Below, one piece after another: positions 18,907 to 28,308 of a stretch of 32,393 nt of DNA. The DNA is from Polaribacter sp. SA4-10 (GTDB lineage: Bacteria > Bacteroidota > Bacteroidia > Flavobacteriales > Flavobacteriaceae), in the NCBI GenBank assembly GCA_949519155.1, contig CATIQU010000031.1, positions 1 through 32,393 on the forward strand. Direction: 5' to 3'. The notes under the pieces were generated by a model. That model was not told where the DNA came from and did no database searches. It saw nothing but the letters and a program-made list of their open reading frames with translations. The position numbers were made by a program, and so were the translations under genes. Position 1 is the first letter of the stretch, and each line of letters opens with the position of its first letter.

Positions 18907-18956
18907 ACAATACAGATAACATTCAATTCATACTTCAGAAATTGCCTTAAAAAGTG

Positions 18957-18964
18957 TATTTTTG
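18957..18964 (+). promoter_or_regulatory. -7 promoter element of murQ, 4 nt before the ATG
   Basis: TATTTTTG is a full match to TAnnTTTG, 4 nt before the murQ ATG (18969). TTC at 18934-18936, 20 bp upstream, is a two-of-three -33 match. It predicts a leaderless mRNA. Confidence 0.58.
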
Positions 18965-18968
18965 AAGC

Positions 18969-19781
18969 ATGTCATTTATAAAAACTACAGAACAAGATTC
19001 GAATTACAATCATTTAGAGAGAATGTCAATCACAGAGGTGTTGACAAATATCAATAATGAAGATAAAACAGTTGCTTTTGCTATTGAAAAAGTAATTCCC
19101 CAAATAGAACAACTCACAAATGCAATTGTTCTTCAACTAAAAAAAGGGGGGCGTTTGTTTTATATTGGTGCTGGGACAAGTGGTCGATTAGGTATTTTGG
19201 ATGCTTCGGAATGCCCACCAACATTTGGTGTTTCGCCTGATCTAGTTCTTGGTTTAATTGCGGGCGGAGATATTGCAATACGAAATGCCGTTGAATTTGC
19301 AGAAGATGCTACAGATCAAGGTTGGCAAGACTTAAAAAAATATGCAATTACACACAATGATGTCGTTATAGGGATTGCAGCCTCTGGAACAACCCCATAT
19401 GTAATTGCAACTTTAGAGAAGTGTAATCAAGAAAATATTATCACAGGATGTATTTCATGTAACAAAAATAGCCCATTAGCTGCCGTTTCAAAATTTCCGA
19501 TTGAAGTAGTTGTGGGGCCCGAATTTGTGACAGGGAGTTCTAGAATGAAAGCGGGTACTGCACAAAAAATGGTTTTAAACATGATTTCTACAACGACGAT
19601 GATACAGTTGGGAAAAATAAAAGGAAATAAAATGATTGACATGCAGCTCTCAAATAACAAATTAGTTGAAAGAGGAATACGGATGTTAATGCTTGAATTA
19701 AATATCAATCAGAATACTGCAAGTACTTTATTAAAAAAACATGGTAGTGTTAGAAATGCTGCTAAAAACTTCAAATTATGA
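18969..19781 (+). CDS. murQ: N-acetylmuramic acid 6-phosphate etherase
   Basis: A 270-residue SIS-fold enzyme that cleaves the lactyl ether of MurNAc-6-phosphate to GlcNAc-6-phosphate and D-lactate, in cell-wall recycling. The sugar-phosphate site is FYIGAGTSGRLGILDASECPP; E81 corresponds to catalytic Glu83 of the E. coli enzyme and E112 (EFAEDA) to Glu114. GPEFVTGSSRMKAGTAQK at 183-200 is the other family block. The N-terminus (MSFIKTTEQDSNYNHLERMS) fits homologues, fixing the start. Its TGA overlaps the next gene's ATG (ATGA). No MurNAc kinase or AmpG gene is in view. Confidence 0.96.
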   Translation: MSFIKTTEQDSNYNHLERMSITEVLTNINNEDKTVAFAIEKVIPQIEQLTNAIVLQLKKGGRLFYIGAGTSGRLGILDASECPPTFGVSPDLVLGLIAGGDIAIRNAVEFAEDATDQGWQDLKKYAITHNDVVIGIAASGTTPYVIATLEKCNQENIITGCISCNKNSPLAAVSKFPIEVVVGPEFVTGSSRMKAGTAQKMVLNMISTTTMIQLGKIKGNKMIDMQLSNNKLVERGIRMLMLELNINQNTASTLLKKHGSVRNAAKNFKL

Positions 19782-20020
19782 GCACAGATGTAAACCTTCT
19801 AGGAAAAGCGCTAATTAGGTTAGCCATCTTAGTTTTCTTATTTATTATATCTCCTATTTCATTAACCATCGCATTTAAAGCAATCAAACTATACCCGGAT
19901 GGACTAGCACATTGGTTCTCTATTCTTTTTTTAATTTTTGCTGGAGTATTACTTATTTTTACTATCTTTTTTGCCTTTAAAACCTTTAGTAAAATATCTA
20001 AAGCTATTTTCAATAAATAA
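19778..20020 (+). CDS. Small two-TM membrane protein, DUF6095-like
   Basis: An 80-residue protein with two hydrophobic segments at about residues 12-33 and 46-68, joined by a short loop (KAIKLYPDGLAHW) and ending in a basic tail. The pattern fits the DUF6095 small membrane proteins of Flavobacteriia, a match from memory that I cannot test. It overlaps murQ by 4 bp (ATGA), so it is translated in step with MurQ. The next gene begins 19 bp later. Function unknown. Confidence 0.8.
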   Translation: MSTDVNLLGKALIRLAILVFLFIISPISLTIAFKAIKLYPDGLAHWFSILFLIFAGVLLIFTIFFAFKTFSKISKAIFNK

Positions 20021-20039
20021 CAACCATTTTCATTAGTAA

Positions 20040-21038
20040 ATGTCGAAATCTAACGGAATTATAATAATATTAGCCTACCCCGACACAGTCGTTAAACCAT
20101 CTAAAAGGGATGTATTAAGTAAATTCCTACCCTACCTGGGTATTGGGAATAAAATTGGAATTCAAGCTGGGCACGCTGCTTTATTATTGATTAAAAAAGG
20201 AGTTCCTGAAATTAATTATTTCGACTTTGGCAGATACATTACAACTTATAAAAATGGACGAGTACGCTCAAAAGAAACTGATTTTGAACTCCACATTCCA
20301 ATTTCAGCAAAATTTGACAAAGCATCTTTATCAAACTTAGATGAGATTCTTGTTTGGTTAGAAGGACACCCTGAAAAAACACATGGTGAAGGAAGAATGG
20401 TTGCAAGCGTCAATGAAGAAATTGATTATGAAAAGGCAATGAATTTTATAAATAGCTGTGTCAAGCAAAAAGAAATTCCGTACGGAGCATTTATTAGAAA
20501 TGGAAGTAACTGCGCTCGATTCGTTACCGACACATTAAGAACTTCCACGCTTCAAAAAAAAAATAAAACAAAACTTACGATTTCATATTTATGCACACCG
20601 AGTCCAATTGGAAATGTTTTAAAAGGAAGAACAGTAAATAAAATTTATCAAATATATAACACTGAAGTAACCCCCTATAACAATAGGTCGATCCTTAAAG
20701 AGTATAAAGATTGTTTTTTTAACAAGTATATTACATTGCCCTATATAATTGAAGATGAAATTCAAAAAAAATCACTATTTTCTTCAAAAAAAGGGACTTG
20801 GCTCGCTGGTTGCGGAAGTGGGGCTTGGTTTACAATTGAGGAAAAAATAAATACAACCACCTATAAAATTTCAAGATATACGTATGCTGAAAAAAAAGAT
20901 TTTGAGGGAGTTTTTAAGATATCTGAAAACAGTTTTGACATGAGTTTGGAGTATCAATTTATACACCCTACAAATTGTTTAGAAGCATTTATTATTCAAG
21001 ATAAAAAAAAGTTTGCTTTGAGAAAAATAACAGACTAA
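20040..21038 (+). CDS. Conserved protein with a probable permuted papain-like (NlpC/P60/LRAT-like) core
   Basis: A 332-residue protein without signal peptide or membrane segment, perhaps of the DUF6695 type (uncertain). Residues 1-170 look like a circularly permuted papain fold: a His in a hydrophobic strand comes first (IGIQAGHAALLLI, H45), then FDFGRY and beta strands, and the candidate nucleophile Cys comes at the start of a helix (NGSNCARFVTDTL, C158). This His-before-Cys order is that of the YiiX/LRAT-like group. The C-terminal 100 residues contain GTWLAGCGSGAWFTIEE and look like a separate beta domain. It is in a tight run with murQ. A peptidase or amidase role is inference only. Confidence 0.75.
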   Translation: MSKSNGIIIILAYPDTVVKPSKRDVLSKFLPYLGIGNKIGIQAGHAALLLIKKGVPEINYFDFGRYITTYKNGRVRSKETDFELHIPISAKFDKASLSNLDEILVWLEGHPEKTHGEGRMVASVNEEIDYEKAMNFINSCVKQKEIPYGAFIRNGSNCARFVTDTLRTSTLQKKNKTKLTISYLCTPSPIGNVLKGRTVNKIYQIYNTEVTPYNNRSILKEYKDCFFNKYITLPYIIEDEIQKKSLFSSKKGTWLAGCGSGAWFTIEEKINTTTYKISRYTYAEKKDFEGVFKISENSFDMSLEYQFIHPTNCLEAFIIQDKKKFALRKITD

Positions 21039-21041
21039 ATA

Positions 21042-21524
21042 CTACTTTTTTGGAGTGGTAGGATTGTAACCAAAATCGGCATCCTGTAATTCAATTCCTA
21101 ATTGACTGACCAAGAATCCAATACTTGCAAAATGATGAATTGCATGAGAGTGTGCATAAGCCAAAGCATTCTCTAAGGTATAATTGATGGTAACGTCTCC
21201 GTTTCCTAAATTATCGGTCACCGCAATTATTTTTGCAAAGTCTTCATTTTTAATCGCATGCAACCTTTGAATCGTTTCTTTGATGTAGCGAATTCCTTCT
21301 TTGGTTTGCTCTTCACAAATTGTATTTCTCTTTCGATCTGAAAAATCTACATGACCACTTTCGAAACCATTAATAATAGATGTAAAAGCATCTAAAACGT
21401 GCCTTATATTACAACCAATACTAGAAAAATAAGGAGGAACTGTAGCATTACTATACTCATTATCTGTAATTGAATTCAACAACTGAATGCCACGTTCTAA
21501 GTTTTTCTCTATCGCTTTTATCAT
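21042..21524 (-). CDS. DinB-like four-helix protein
   Basis: A 160-residue cytoplasmic helical protein. H42 in NIRHVLDAF and the histidine cluster H125-H131 in AYAHSHAIHHFA are placed like the metal-binding triad of DinB/YfiT proteins. The start is the ATG giving MIKAIEKNLERG; the 29 codons upstream in frame run into the terminator of ettA and have no family character. It converges with the papain-like gene, with only 3 bp between the stop codons. Activity is unknown; DinB proteins include metal-dependent thiol transferases. Confidence 0.8.
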   Translation of the reverse strand: MIKAIEKNLERGIQLLNSITDNEYSNATVPPYFSSIGCNIRHVLDAFTSIINGFESGHVDFSDRKRNTICEEQTKEGIRYIKETIQRLHAIKNEDFAKIIAVTDNLGNGDVTINYTLENALAYAHSHAIHHFASIGFLVSQLGIELQDADFGYNPTTPKK

Positions 21525-21602
21525 AAAAAAAATTTCTTTTTTTTGAGCCTTATTACTAGCTCTAAATTTACTGCATAATTGTTGTTTGTATGTGTTCTTT
21601 AT

Positions 21603-21637
21603 AAAAAACAAAAACCCCCATTCTTAAAAAGTGGGGC
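21603..21637 (-). terminator. Terminator after ettA
   Basis: On the minus strand GCCCCA (21632-21637 side) pairs with TGGGG (21616-21620) across an 11-nt A+T loop and is followed by a T-rich run. It lies 21 bp past the ettA stop and upstream of the DinB-like ATG. Confidence 0.7.
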
Positions 21638-21657
21638 TCTAATTTATAGACATTACA

Positions 21658-23349
21658 TTAACGTATTAATTTTTTATATTTTATTCGCTTTGGCATTAAA
21701 TCACCACCCAAACGTTTTTTCTTATTTTCTTCATAATCTGAAAAAGAACCTTCAAAAAAGTACACTTGACTATCTCCTTCAAAAGCCAAAATGTGTGTAC
21801 ACACTCTATCTAAAAACCATCTATCGTGACTAATTACAACCGCACAACCTGCAAAATTTTCTAATCCTTCTTCGAGGGCTCTTAGTGTATTTACATCCAA
21901 GTCGTTTGTTGGCTCATCTAAAAGCAATACATTTCCTTCTTCTTTTAAGGTCATTGCCAAATGCAAACGGTTACGCTCTCCACCAGATAAGGTTGAAACC
22001 TTTTTATTTTGTTCGCTTCCTGAAAAATTAAAGCGACTTAAATATGCACGAGAATTTACTTGCTTACCCCCCATCATTACTAAATCTTGTCCATCAGAAA
22101 AATTTTGCCAGATAGATTTTTCAGGATCAATATTGGTATGAGCTTGATCTACATAGGCTAATTTTGCCGTATCTCCAACATTAAAAGTTCCTCCGTCGGG
22201 AGTTTCTTCTCCCATGATCATTCTAAAAATAGTTGTTTTACCTGCTCCGTTCGGACCAATAATACCAACGATTCCTGCTTGTGGAAGATTAAATTCTAAA
22301 TTTTCATATAATAATTTATCACTATAGGCTTTAGAAACCCCAGCTGCTTCAATTACATTGGTTCCTAGACGAGGGCCATTTGGAATGTATATTTCTAGCT
22401 TTTCGTCTACTTGCTTTTGATCTTGACTCATCAATTTGTCATAATTCTTCAAACGTGCTTTTTGCTTTGTTTGACGTCCTTTTGCTCCTTGACGAACCCA
22501 CTCTAATTCTCTTTCTAATGTTTTTTGGCGCTTGGATGCTGTCTTGCTTTCTTTTGCCATTCTTTGTGATTTTTGATCTAACCAAGAAGAATAATTTCCT
22601 TTCCAAGGAATGCCTTCACCTCGATCCAATTCTAAAATCCAACCTGCCACATTATCTAAGAAATAACGGTCGTGCGTAACCGCAATTACAGTTCCTTTGT
22701 ATTGTGCTAAATGGTGCTCTAACCAATGTACCGATTCTGCATCTAAATGATTGGTAGGCTCGTCTAATAATAAAATTTCTGGCTCTTGCAACAATAATCT
22801 ACAAAGGGCGACACGTCTTTTTTCACCACCAGATAAAACACCTATTTTCTTATCAGAATCGGGTGTTCTTAAAGCATCCATTGCAATTTCTAATTTGGTG
22901 TCTAATTCCCATGCGTTTGCTGCATCAATTTTGTCTTGCAGCTCTGCTTGTTGGTTCATTAGTTTTTCCATCTTATCTGCATCAGAATAAACCTCTTCCA
23001 AACCAAACATGTCGTTAATTTTATTGTATTCATCTAGAATAGCAACCGTTTCTGCGACACCTTCTTTTACAATTTCTAAAACGGTCTTTTCTGGATCTAA
23101 TTGGGGCTCTTGCTCTAAATAACCAACATTATACCCTGGAGAAAAAGTAACTTCACCTTGAAAATTTTTCTCTGCTCCAGCTATAATTTTAAGTAAAGTA
23201 GATTTTCCGGATCCGTTTAAACCAAGAATTCCAATTTTTGCTCCGTAAAAGAAGCTTAAATAAATATCTTTCAGCACTTGTTTTCCGGTAGATTGATAGG
23301 TTTTCGAAACCTTATTCATCGAAAAAATCACTTTCTTATCGTCACTCAT
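21658..23349 (-). CDS. ettA: Energy-dependent translational throttle protein EttA (ABC-F ATPase)
   Basis: A 563-residue ABC-F protein with two ATPase domains and no membrane segment. Walker A motifs are GLNGSGKST (residues 43-51) and GPNGAGKTT; signatures are LSGGEKRR and LSGGERNR; Walker B motifs are LLLDEPTNHL and LLLDEPTNDL. The inter-domain linker WVRQGAKGRQTKQKARLKNY and the inserted arm in domain 1 are typical of EttA, which binds the ribosomal E site and gates the first peptide bond according to ATP/ADP ratio. Length matches the E. coli protein (555). It follows a 59-residue membrane protein gene by 90 bp. Confidence 0.95.
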   Translation of the reverse strand: MSDDKKVIFSMNKVSKTYQSTGKQVLKDIYLSFFYGAKIGILGLNGSGKSTLLKIIAGAEKNFQGEVTFSPGYNVGYLEQEPQLDPEKTVLEIVKEGVAETVAILDEYNKINDMFGLEEVYSDADKMEKLMNQQAELQDKIDAANAWELDTKLEIAMDALRTPDSDKKIGVLSGGEKRRVALCRLLLQEPEILLLDEPTNHLDAESVHWLEHHLAQYKGTVIAVTHDRYFLDNVAGWILELDRGEGIPWKGNYSSWLDQKSQRMAKESKTASKRQKTLERELEWVRQGAKGRQTKQKARLKNYDKLMSQDQKQVDEKLEIYIPNGPRLGTNVIEAAGVSKAYSDKLLYENLEFNLPQAGIVGIIGPNGAGKTTIFRMIMGEETPDGGTFNVGDTAKLAYVDQAHTNIDPEKSIWQNFSDGQDLVMMGGKQVNSRAYLSRFNFSGSEQNKKVSTLSGGERNRLHLAMTLKEEGNVLLLDEPTNDLDVNTLRALEEGLENFAGCAVVISHDRWFLDRVCTHILAFEGDSQVYFFEGSFSDYEENKKKRLGGDLMPKRIKYKKLIR

Positions 23350-23439
23350 TAATCTCGTTTTTTAGTATTTTTTCAAGCTTTTAAAACGATGAATCATCAA
23401 AAAACCCAATATGTATATTTTTTATTATTATTTTGTGAT

Positions 23440-23619
23440 CTAGACTCTACCTTTTAAAGCATTGAAGACCCAAGCTATTGCAAAAAAACCACCGCCGACA
23501 GCTCCAAAACCCCAGGCAGATACTTCTCTGTATTTGAAAAGGCCTAAAGCAATTAATCCAAATCCTACAATTATCATTATAAAGGTGGCCCAAGAAAGGA
23601 CCGTGTTTTTGTTCATCAT
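23440..23619 (-). CDS. CAL67264-type small membrane protein (59 aa)
   Basis: A 59-residue protein beginning MMNKNTVLSWATFIMIIVGF and ending FFAIAWVFNALKGRV. Two hydrophobic segments, at about residues 8-28 and 35-54, are joined by the short polar turn KYREVSAW. The pattern and ending match a family of small flavobacterial membrane proteins known as CAL67264, from memory. Translation could start at either of the two adjacent ATG codons. It is short enough to be missed by length cut-offs, and a 78-codon frame on the opposite strand covers it, but only this reading has family character. It is 90 bp upstream of ettA on the same strand. Confidence 0.85.
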   Translation of the reverse strand: MMNKNTVLSWATFIMIIVGFGLIALGLFKYREVSAWGFGAVGGGFFAIAWVFNALKGRV

Positions 23620-23734
23620 TTTATTCTATTCTTTAGGGGTAGGCAAGTATAAAACTTACATTTGTTTATATAGCAGCAAATATCGGTTATTTATTTAGAA
23701 ATTTAAATATTCGAAATGGTAATTTAATCTGTTT

Positions 23735-24286
23735 TTAAAAACCGTTACCTCTTCTTTGTCCACCTCTTCTTCTACTCATACCATTGGTTGGGGGACGAGC
23801 ACTTCTGTTTCTTGGACGTTTTGGCAACAATTCTCTTTTTACATTTTTTTGATACTTAATCCATTTTTTGTACTGCTTTTTGGAAAAGGCAACTTTGAAT
23901 ACTCCATTTAATTTTTCCTCAAACTTCTTAACAGAATCTCTGATCGGTAGAATTACAATTTCTATGTTTTTTCTTAGTTTTCTGTTTAAATCTGGATTGG
24001 TTCTTGCCTGTTCTCCAATGGAGTTCACCAAGGTTTGCAATTCTCGTAGCTGTTGAAAATTTAAAAAAGAGATGTTTTTTATTTTGCTATTATAAGCTCG
24101 AAGTTCTTTTGTTGTGATTTTTTTTAACTCGTTACTTTTTACTTTAATCTTTTTAGGAATCTCGTCTATTTGATAATAAAAAAGATTTGCAGCATTTTTA
24201 GCATCATATTTGATCATTTTTGGAGGCTCTTGTGCATTCAACAAAAAACTTTGAAGCACTAAGAGTACGATTACTGTTTTTTTCAT
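23735..24286 (-). CDS. Exported hypothetical protein with Arg/Gly-rich tail
   Basis: A 183-residue protein with a signal peptide (MKKTVIVLLVLQSFLLNA, then QEPP). A long helical, Lys-rich body follows, with KKQYKKWIKYQKNVKREL near residue 136-153, recalling Spy/CpxP-like periplasmic proteins. The C-terminal 28 residues are extremely basic (RPRNRSARPPTNGMSRRRGG and on), and look unstructured. I do not recognise a named family. It lies alone, 60 bp below fadH. Binding of an anionic partner such as lipopolysaccharide or nucleic acid is only a thought. Confidence 0.75.
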   Translation of the reverse strand: MKKTVIVLLVLQSFLLNAQEPPKMIKYDAKNAANLFYYQIDEIPKKIKVKSNELKKITTKELRAYNSKIKNISFLNFQQLRELQTLVNSIGEQARTNPDLNRKLRKNIEIVILPIRDSVKKFEEKLNGVFKVAFSKKQYKKWIKYQKNVKRELLPKRPRNRSARPPTNGMSRRRGGQRRGNGF

Positions 24287-24346
24287 ATTAATGAGATATA
24301 GGAGTATGTGTTTTATAAAAAATATTAGGTAAAAGTAATTAAAAAT

Positions 24347-26458
<2,112 letters not shown>

Positions 26459-26544
26459 TTAACTAAAATGCCTTAAAACATCAACATAAATAATTCGCAA
26501 GGAAAGAGAGGTTCAAAAATAAGTAAACGATTTATTATTACGAT

Positions 26545-27414
26545 TTAATACAAATACCCCATTTTACCCTGCTGATAATCGCGCATTGCTTCTAATATTT
26601 CAGTTTGTGTATTCATAACATAAGGGCCATATTGAGTCACCTTTTCACCAATAGGTTCACCAGACAAAATTAAAATGGTACTGGCTGTTTTTGCTTCAAA
26701 TTGAATGGAATTTCCATCTTGATTGAATACAATCATTTGATTTTCTCCTTTTTTTAAGACTGTAGAGTCATTCACTAAAATTGTACCCTCTAAAACATAA
26801 ATTAGCGATTGATGATTCTGTGGAATTTCAACTTCAAGCATTCCATTTTCTTCTGCTACAGCGGTAAAAACATTAACAACTGTTTGAGTTTTGATCAATC
26901 CGGTTTGCTCTTTCTGATTACCTGCAATTACATTTAATTGCACTTTTTGATCCTCTGAAAATATTTTAGGAATTTGAGCTGCTTCTAAATGTTGATAGCT
27001 TGGAGGCATCAATTTATCTTTTGCAGGCAAATTTAGCCACAACTGAATCCCTTCCAGCGTCCCTCCTTTTTTTACAAATTCTTTGGTAGGTGCTTCTGCA
27101 TGCACGATTCCGTGTCCTGCTGTAGTCCACTGAACTCCCCCTGCTTTCACAACCATTTCATTTCCAAGTGAATCTCTATGGAATTGCTCGCCTTTGAAAA
27201 GCAATGTAATTGGTTCAAAACCTCTGTGAGGGTGCGGTCCTAAATCGAAGGGGTTGTTAAATTCTGAAATTGCATAGGGGCCATAATGGTGTAATAAGAT
27301 AAAGGGATCTACATTTTCTACTCCTTCTGACGGTAAAGGCTGCCGTAATCGTATGGGGCCCATATTTACAAATGGGCTCGCAATGTTATGTTGTATAGAT
27401 TTGAGTACTTTCAT
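26545..27414 (-). CDS. Pirin family protein (bicupin)
   Basis: A 289-residue iron-binding bicupin. The metal ligands of the N-terminal cupin are H61 and H63 in GPHPHRGFEPIT and H105 and E107 in GHGIVHAEAPT, matching the His-His-His-Glu set of human pirin. Some bacterial pirins have quercetin 2,3-dioxygenase activity, others act in redox regulation. It lies 39 bp after the MarR gene, and no terminator is seen between, so the three genes at 26545-28142 probably form one operon. A role under redox or phenolic stress is inferred from this context. Confidence 0.93.
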   Translation of the reverse strand: MKVLKSIQHNIASPFVNMGPIRLRQPLPSEGVENVDPFILLHHYGPYAISEFNNPFDLGPHPHRGFEPITLLFKGEQFHRDSLGNEMVVKAGGVQWTTAGHGIVHAEAPTKEFVKKGGTLEGIQLWLNLPAKDKLMPPSYQHLEAAQIPKIFSEDQKVQLNVIAGNQKEQTGLIKTQTVVNVFTAVAEENGMLEVEIPQNHQSLIYVLEGTILVNDSTVLKKGENQMIVFNQDGNSIQFEAKTASTILILSGEPIGEKVTQYGPYVMNTQTEILEAMRDYQQGKMGYLY

Positions 27415-27453
27415 TTTATGTATTGTTGTTTACGAATGGCAATAGGTGTTTTT

Positions 27454-27891
27454 TTATCTAATTTTATCTAATAAATCACTTAAAATGGACGCTTCTTCTT
27501 CGGATAACTTATCTAAAAAAGAAATATTTTCTTGCGTATCGATAGTGGTTAATAGCGACAATCCAGCTTTTGTAATTGCAACATAAACAACTCTTCGATC
27601 TTCTTTGCAGCGAGTTCTTTCAATGAATCCTTTTTCACACAACTTATCCATCAAACGAGTTGCGTTTGGGGCTCGCTCTATCATTCTGTCTTTGATGAGT
27701 TGTACCTTGATTTCTTTTTTTGCGCCTCTTAAAATTCTTAAAATATTAAACTGTTGAGGAGAAATCCCACACGGTTTAAAAAAATCATTTTCTTTACTGT
27801 TCAACCAATTTGCAGTGTATTTTATATTGACTAGCGCTTTGATTTTTTTAGATTCAAACTGAGACTGAATGTCTTTAATGATATCTCCCAT
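27454..27891 (-). CDS. MarR family transcriptional regulator
   Basis: A 145-residue winged-helix dimer-type regulator. The DNA-binding part covers about residues 35-110, with GISPQQFNILRILRG, the recognition region RMIERAPNATRLMDKLCEKGF and the wing RTRCKEDRRVVYV ending in ITKAGLSLL. C41, C85 and C95 are candidate redox-sensitive cysteines. The start lies 3 bp after the stop of the glutaredoxin-like gene. It probably represses its own operon and releases on oxidants or aromatic compounds, as many MarR proteins beside pirin genes do; the ligand is not evident. Confidence 0.92.
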   Translation of the reverse strand: MGDIIKDIQSQFESKKIKALVNIKYTANWLNSKENDFFKPCGISPQQFNILRILRGAKKEIKVQLIKDRMIERAPNATRLMDKLCEKGFIERTRCKEDRRVVYVAITKAGLSLLTTIDTQENISFLDKLSEEEASILSDLLDKIR

Positions 27892-27893
27892 TA

Positions 27894-28142
27894 CTATCCT
27901 TTTAACATTAGGTTTTCAATAATTTTATTGAATTCATCCGAGGATGGTACGCGATAAATTTTGTCATCGACAAAAAGGGTTGGTACTTTTACTTGTCCAT
28001 CATACAATTCTTTAGTGTGTGTTTTTGCTTCTTCATCTTTTAAAACATCTTTATATTCAAAAGGAATTTCTCCCATTCTTAAAAAATTTTTAAAAGCTAC
28101 AGTGTGAGCGTGCCCTTGTTTACTATATAAAAGTATTTTCAT
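27894..28142 (-). CDS. Glutaredoxin-fold protein lacking all cysteines
   Basis: An 82-residue protein with glutaredoxin secondary structure: MKILLYSKQGHAHTVAFKNF is strand 1, the active-site loop and helix 1. EIPFEYKDV follows, then VKVPTLFVDD supplies the conserved cis-proline with the next strands. The CPYC or CxxS active site is replaced by QGHAHT, and there is no cysteine in the whole protein, so it cannot do thiol-disulfide exchange. The cis-Pro loop is kept, so a binding role is more likely. It is the first gene of the operon, with a near-perfect promoter, followed by MarR and pirin genes. Confidence 0.8.
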   Translation of the reverse strand: MKILLYSKQGHAHTVAFKNFLRMGEIPFEYKDVLKDEEAKTHTKELYDGQVKVPTLFVDDKIYRVPSSDEFNKIIENLMLKG

Positions 28143-28160
28143 TTTTCTTTAAATATTTAA

Positions 28161-28191
28161 CAAAAATATACTATTTACATTTACTTCCCAA
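28161..28191 (-). promoter_or_regulatory. Promoter of the glutaredoxin-like/MarR/pirin operon
   Basis: On the minus strand TTG (28189-28191), a 20-bp spacer and TATTTTTG (28161-28168) form a consensus Bacteroidota promoter. The ATG is 18 nt downstream. Confidence 0.75.
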
Positions 28192-28308
28192 GGAATCTAT
28201 TTTAAATACAATTAATTTATTTCGCAACTCTTTTAATAAATAATTGATTTTGATGCTGTTGATTTCATAATATTGTTAATTTAGCAAATACAACATGCCC
28301 TTTTTACA

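Noticed and set aside
19771..20013. 80-codon minus-strand ORF opposite the two-TM protein
   Set aside because: Shadow of a gene that is coupled to murQ by ATGA overlap; the minus reading has no upstream signals.
21525..21611. 29-codon N-terminal extension of the DinB-like protein
   Set aside because: It overlaps the ettA terminator region and lacks family similarity; the ATG at 21524 gives a normal DinB-like length.
23462..23698. 78-codon plus-strand ORF (MKTQAIAKKPPPTAPK...)
   Set aside because: It is the antisense of a conserved 59-residue membrane protein; its composition is odd and it has no promoter or family character.
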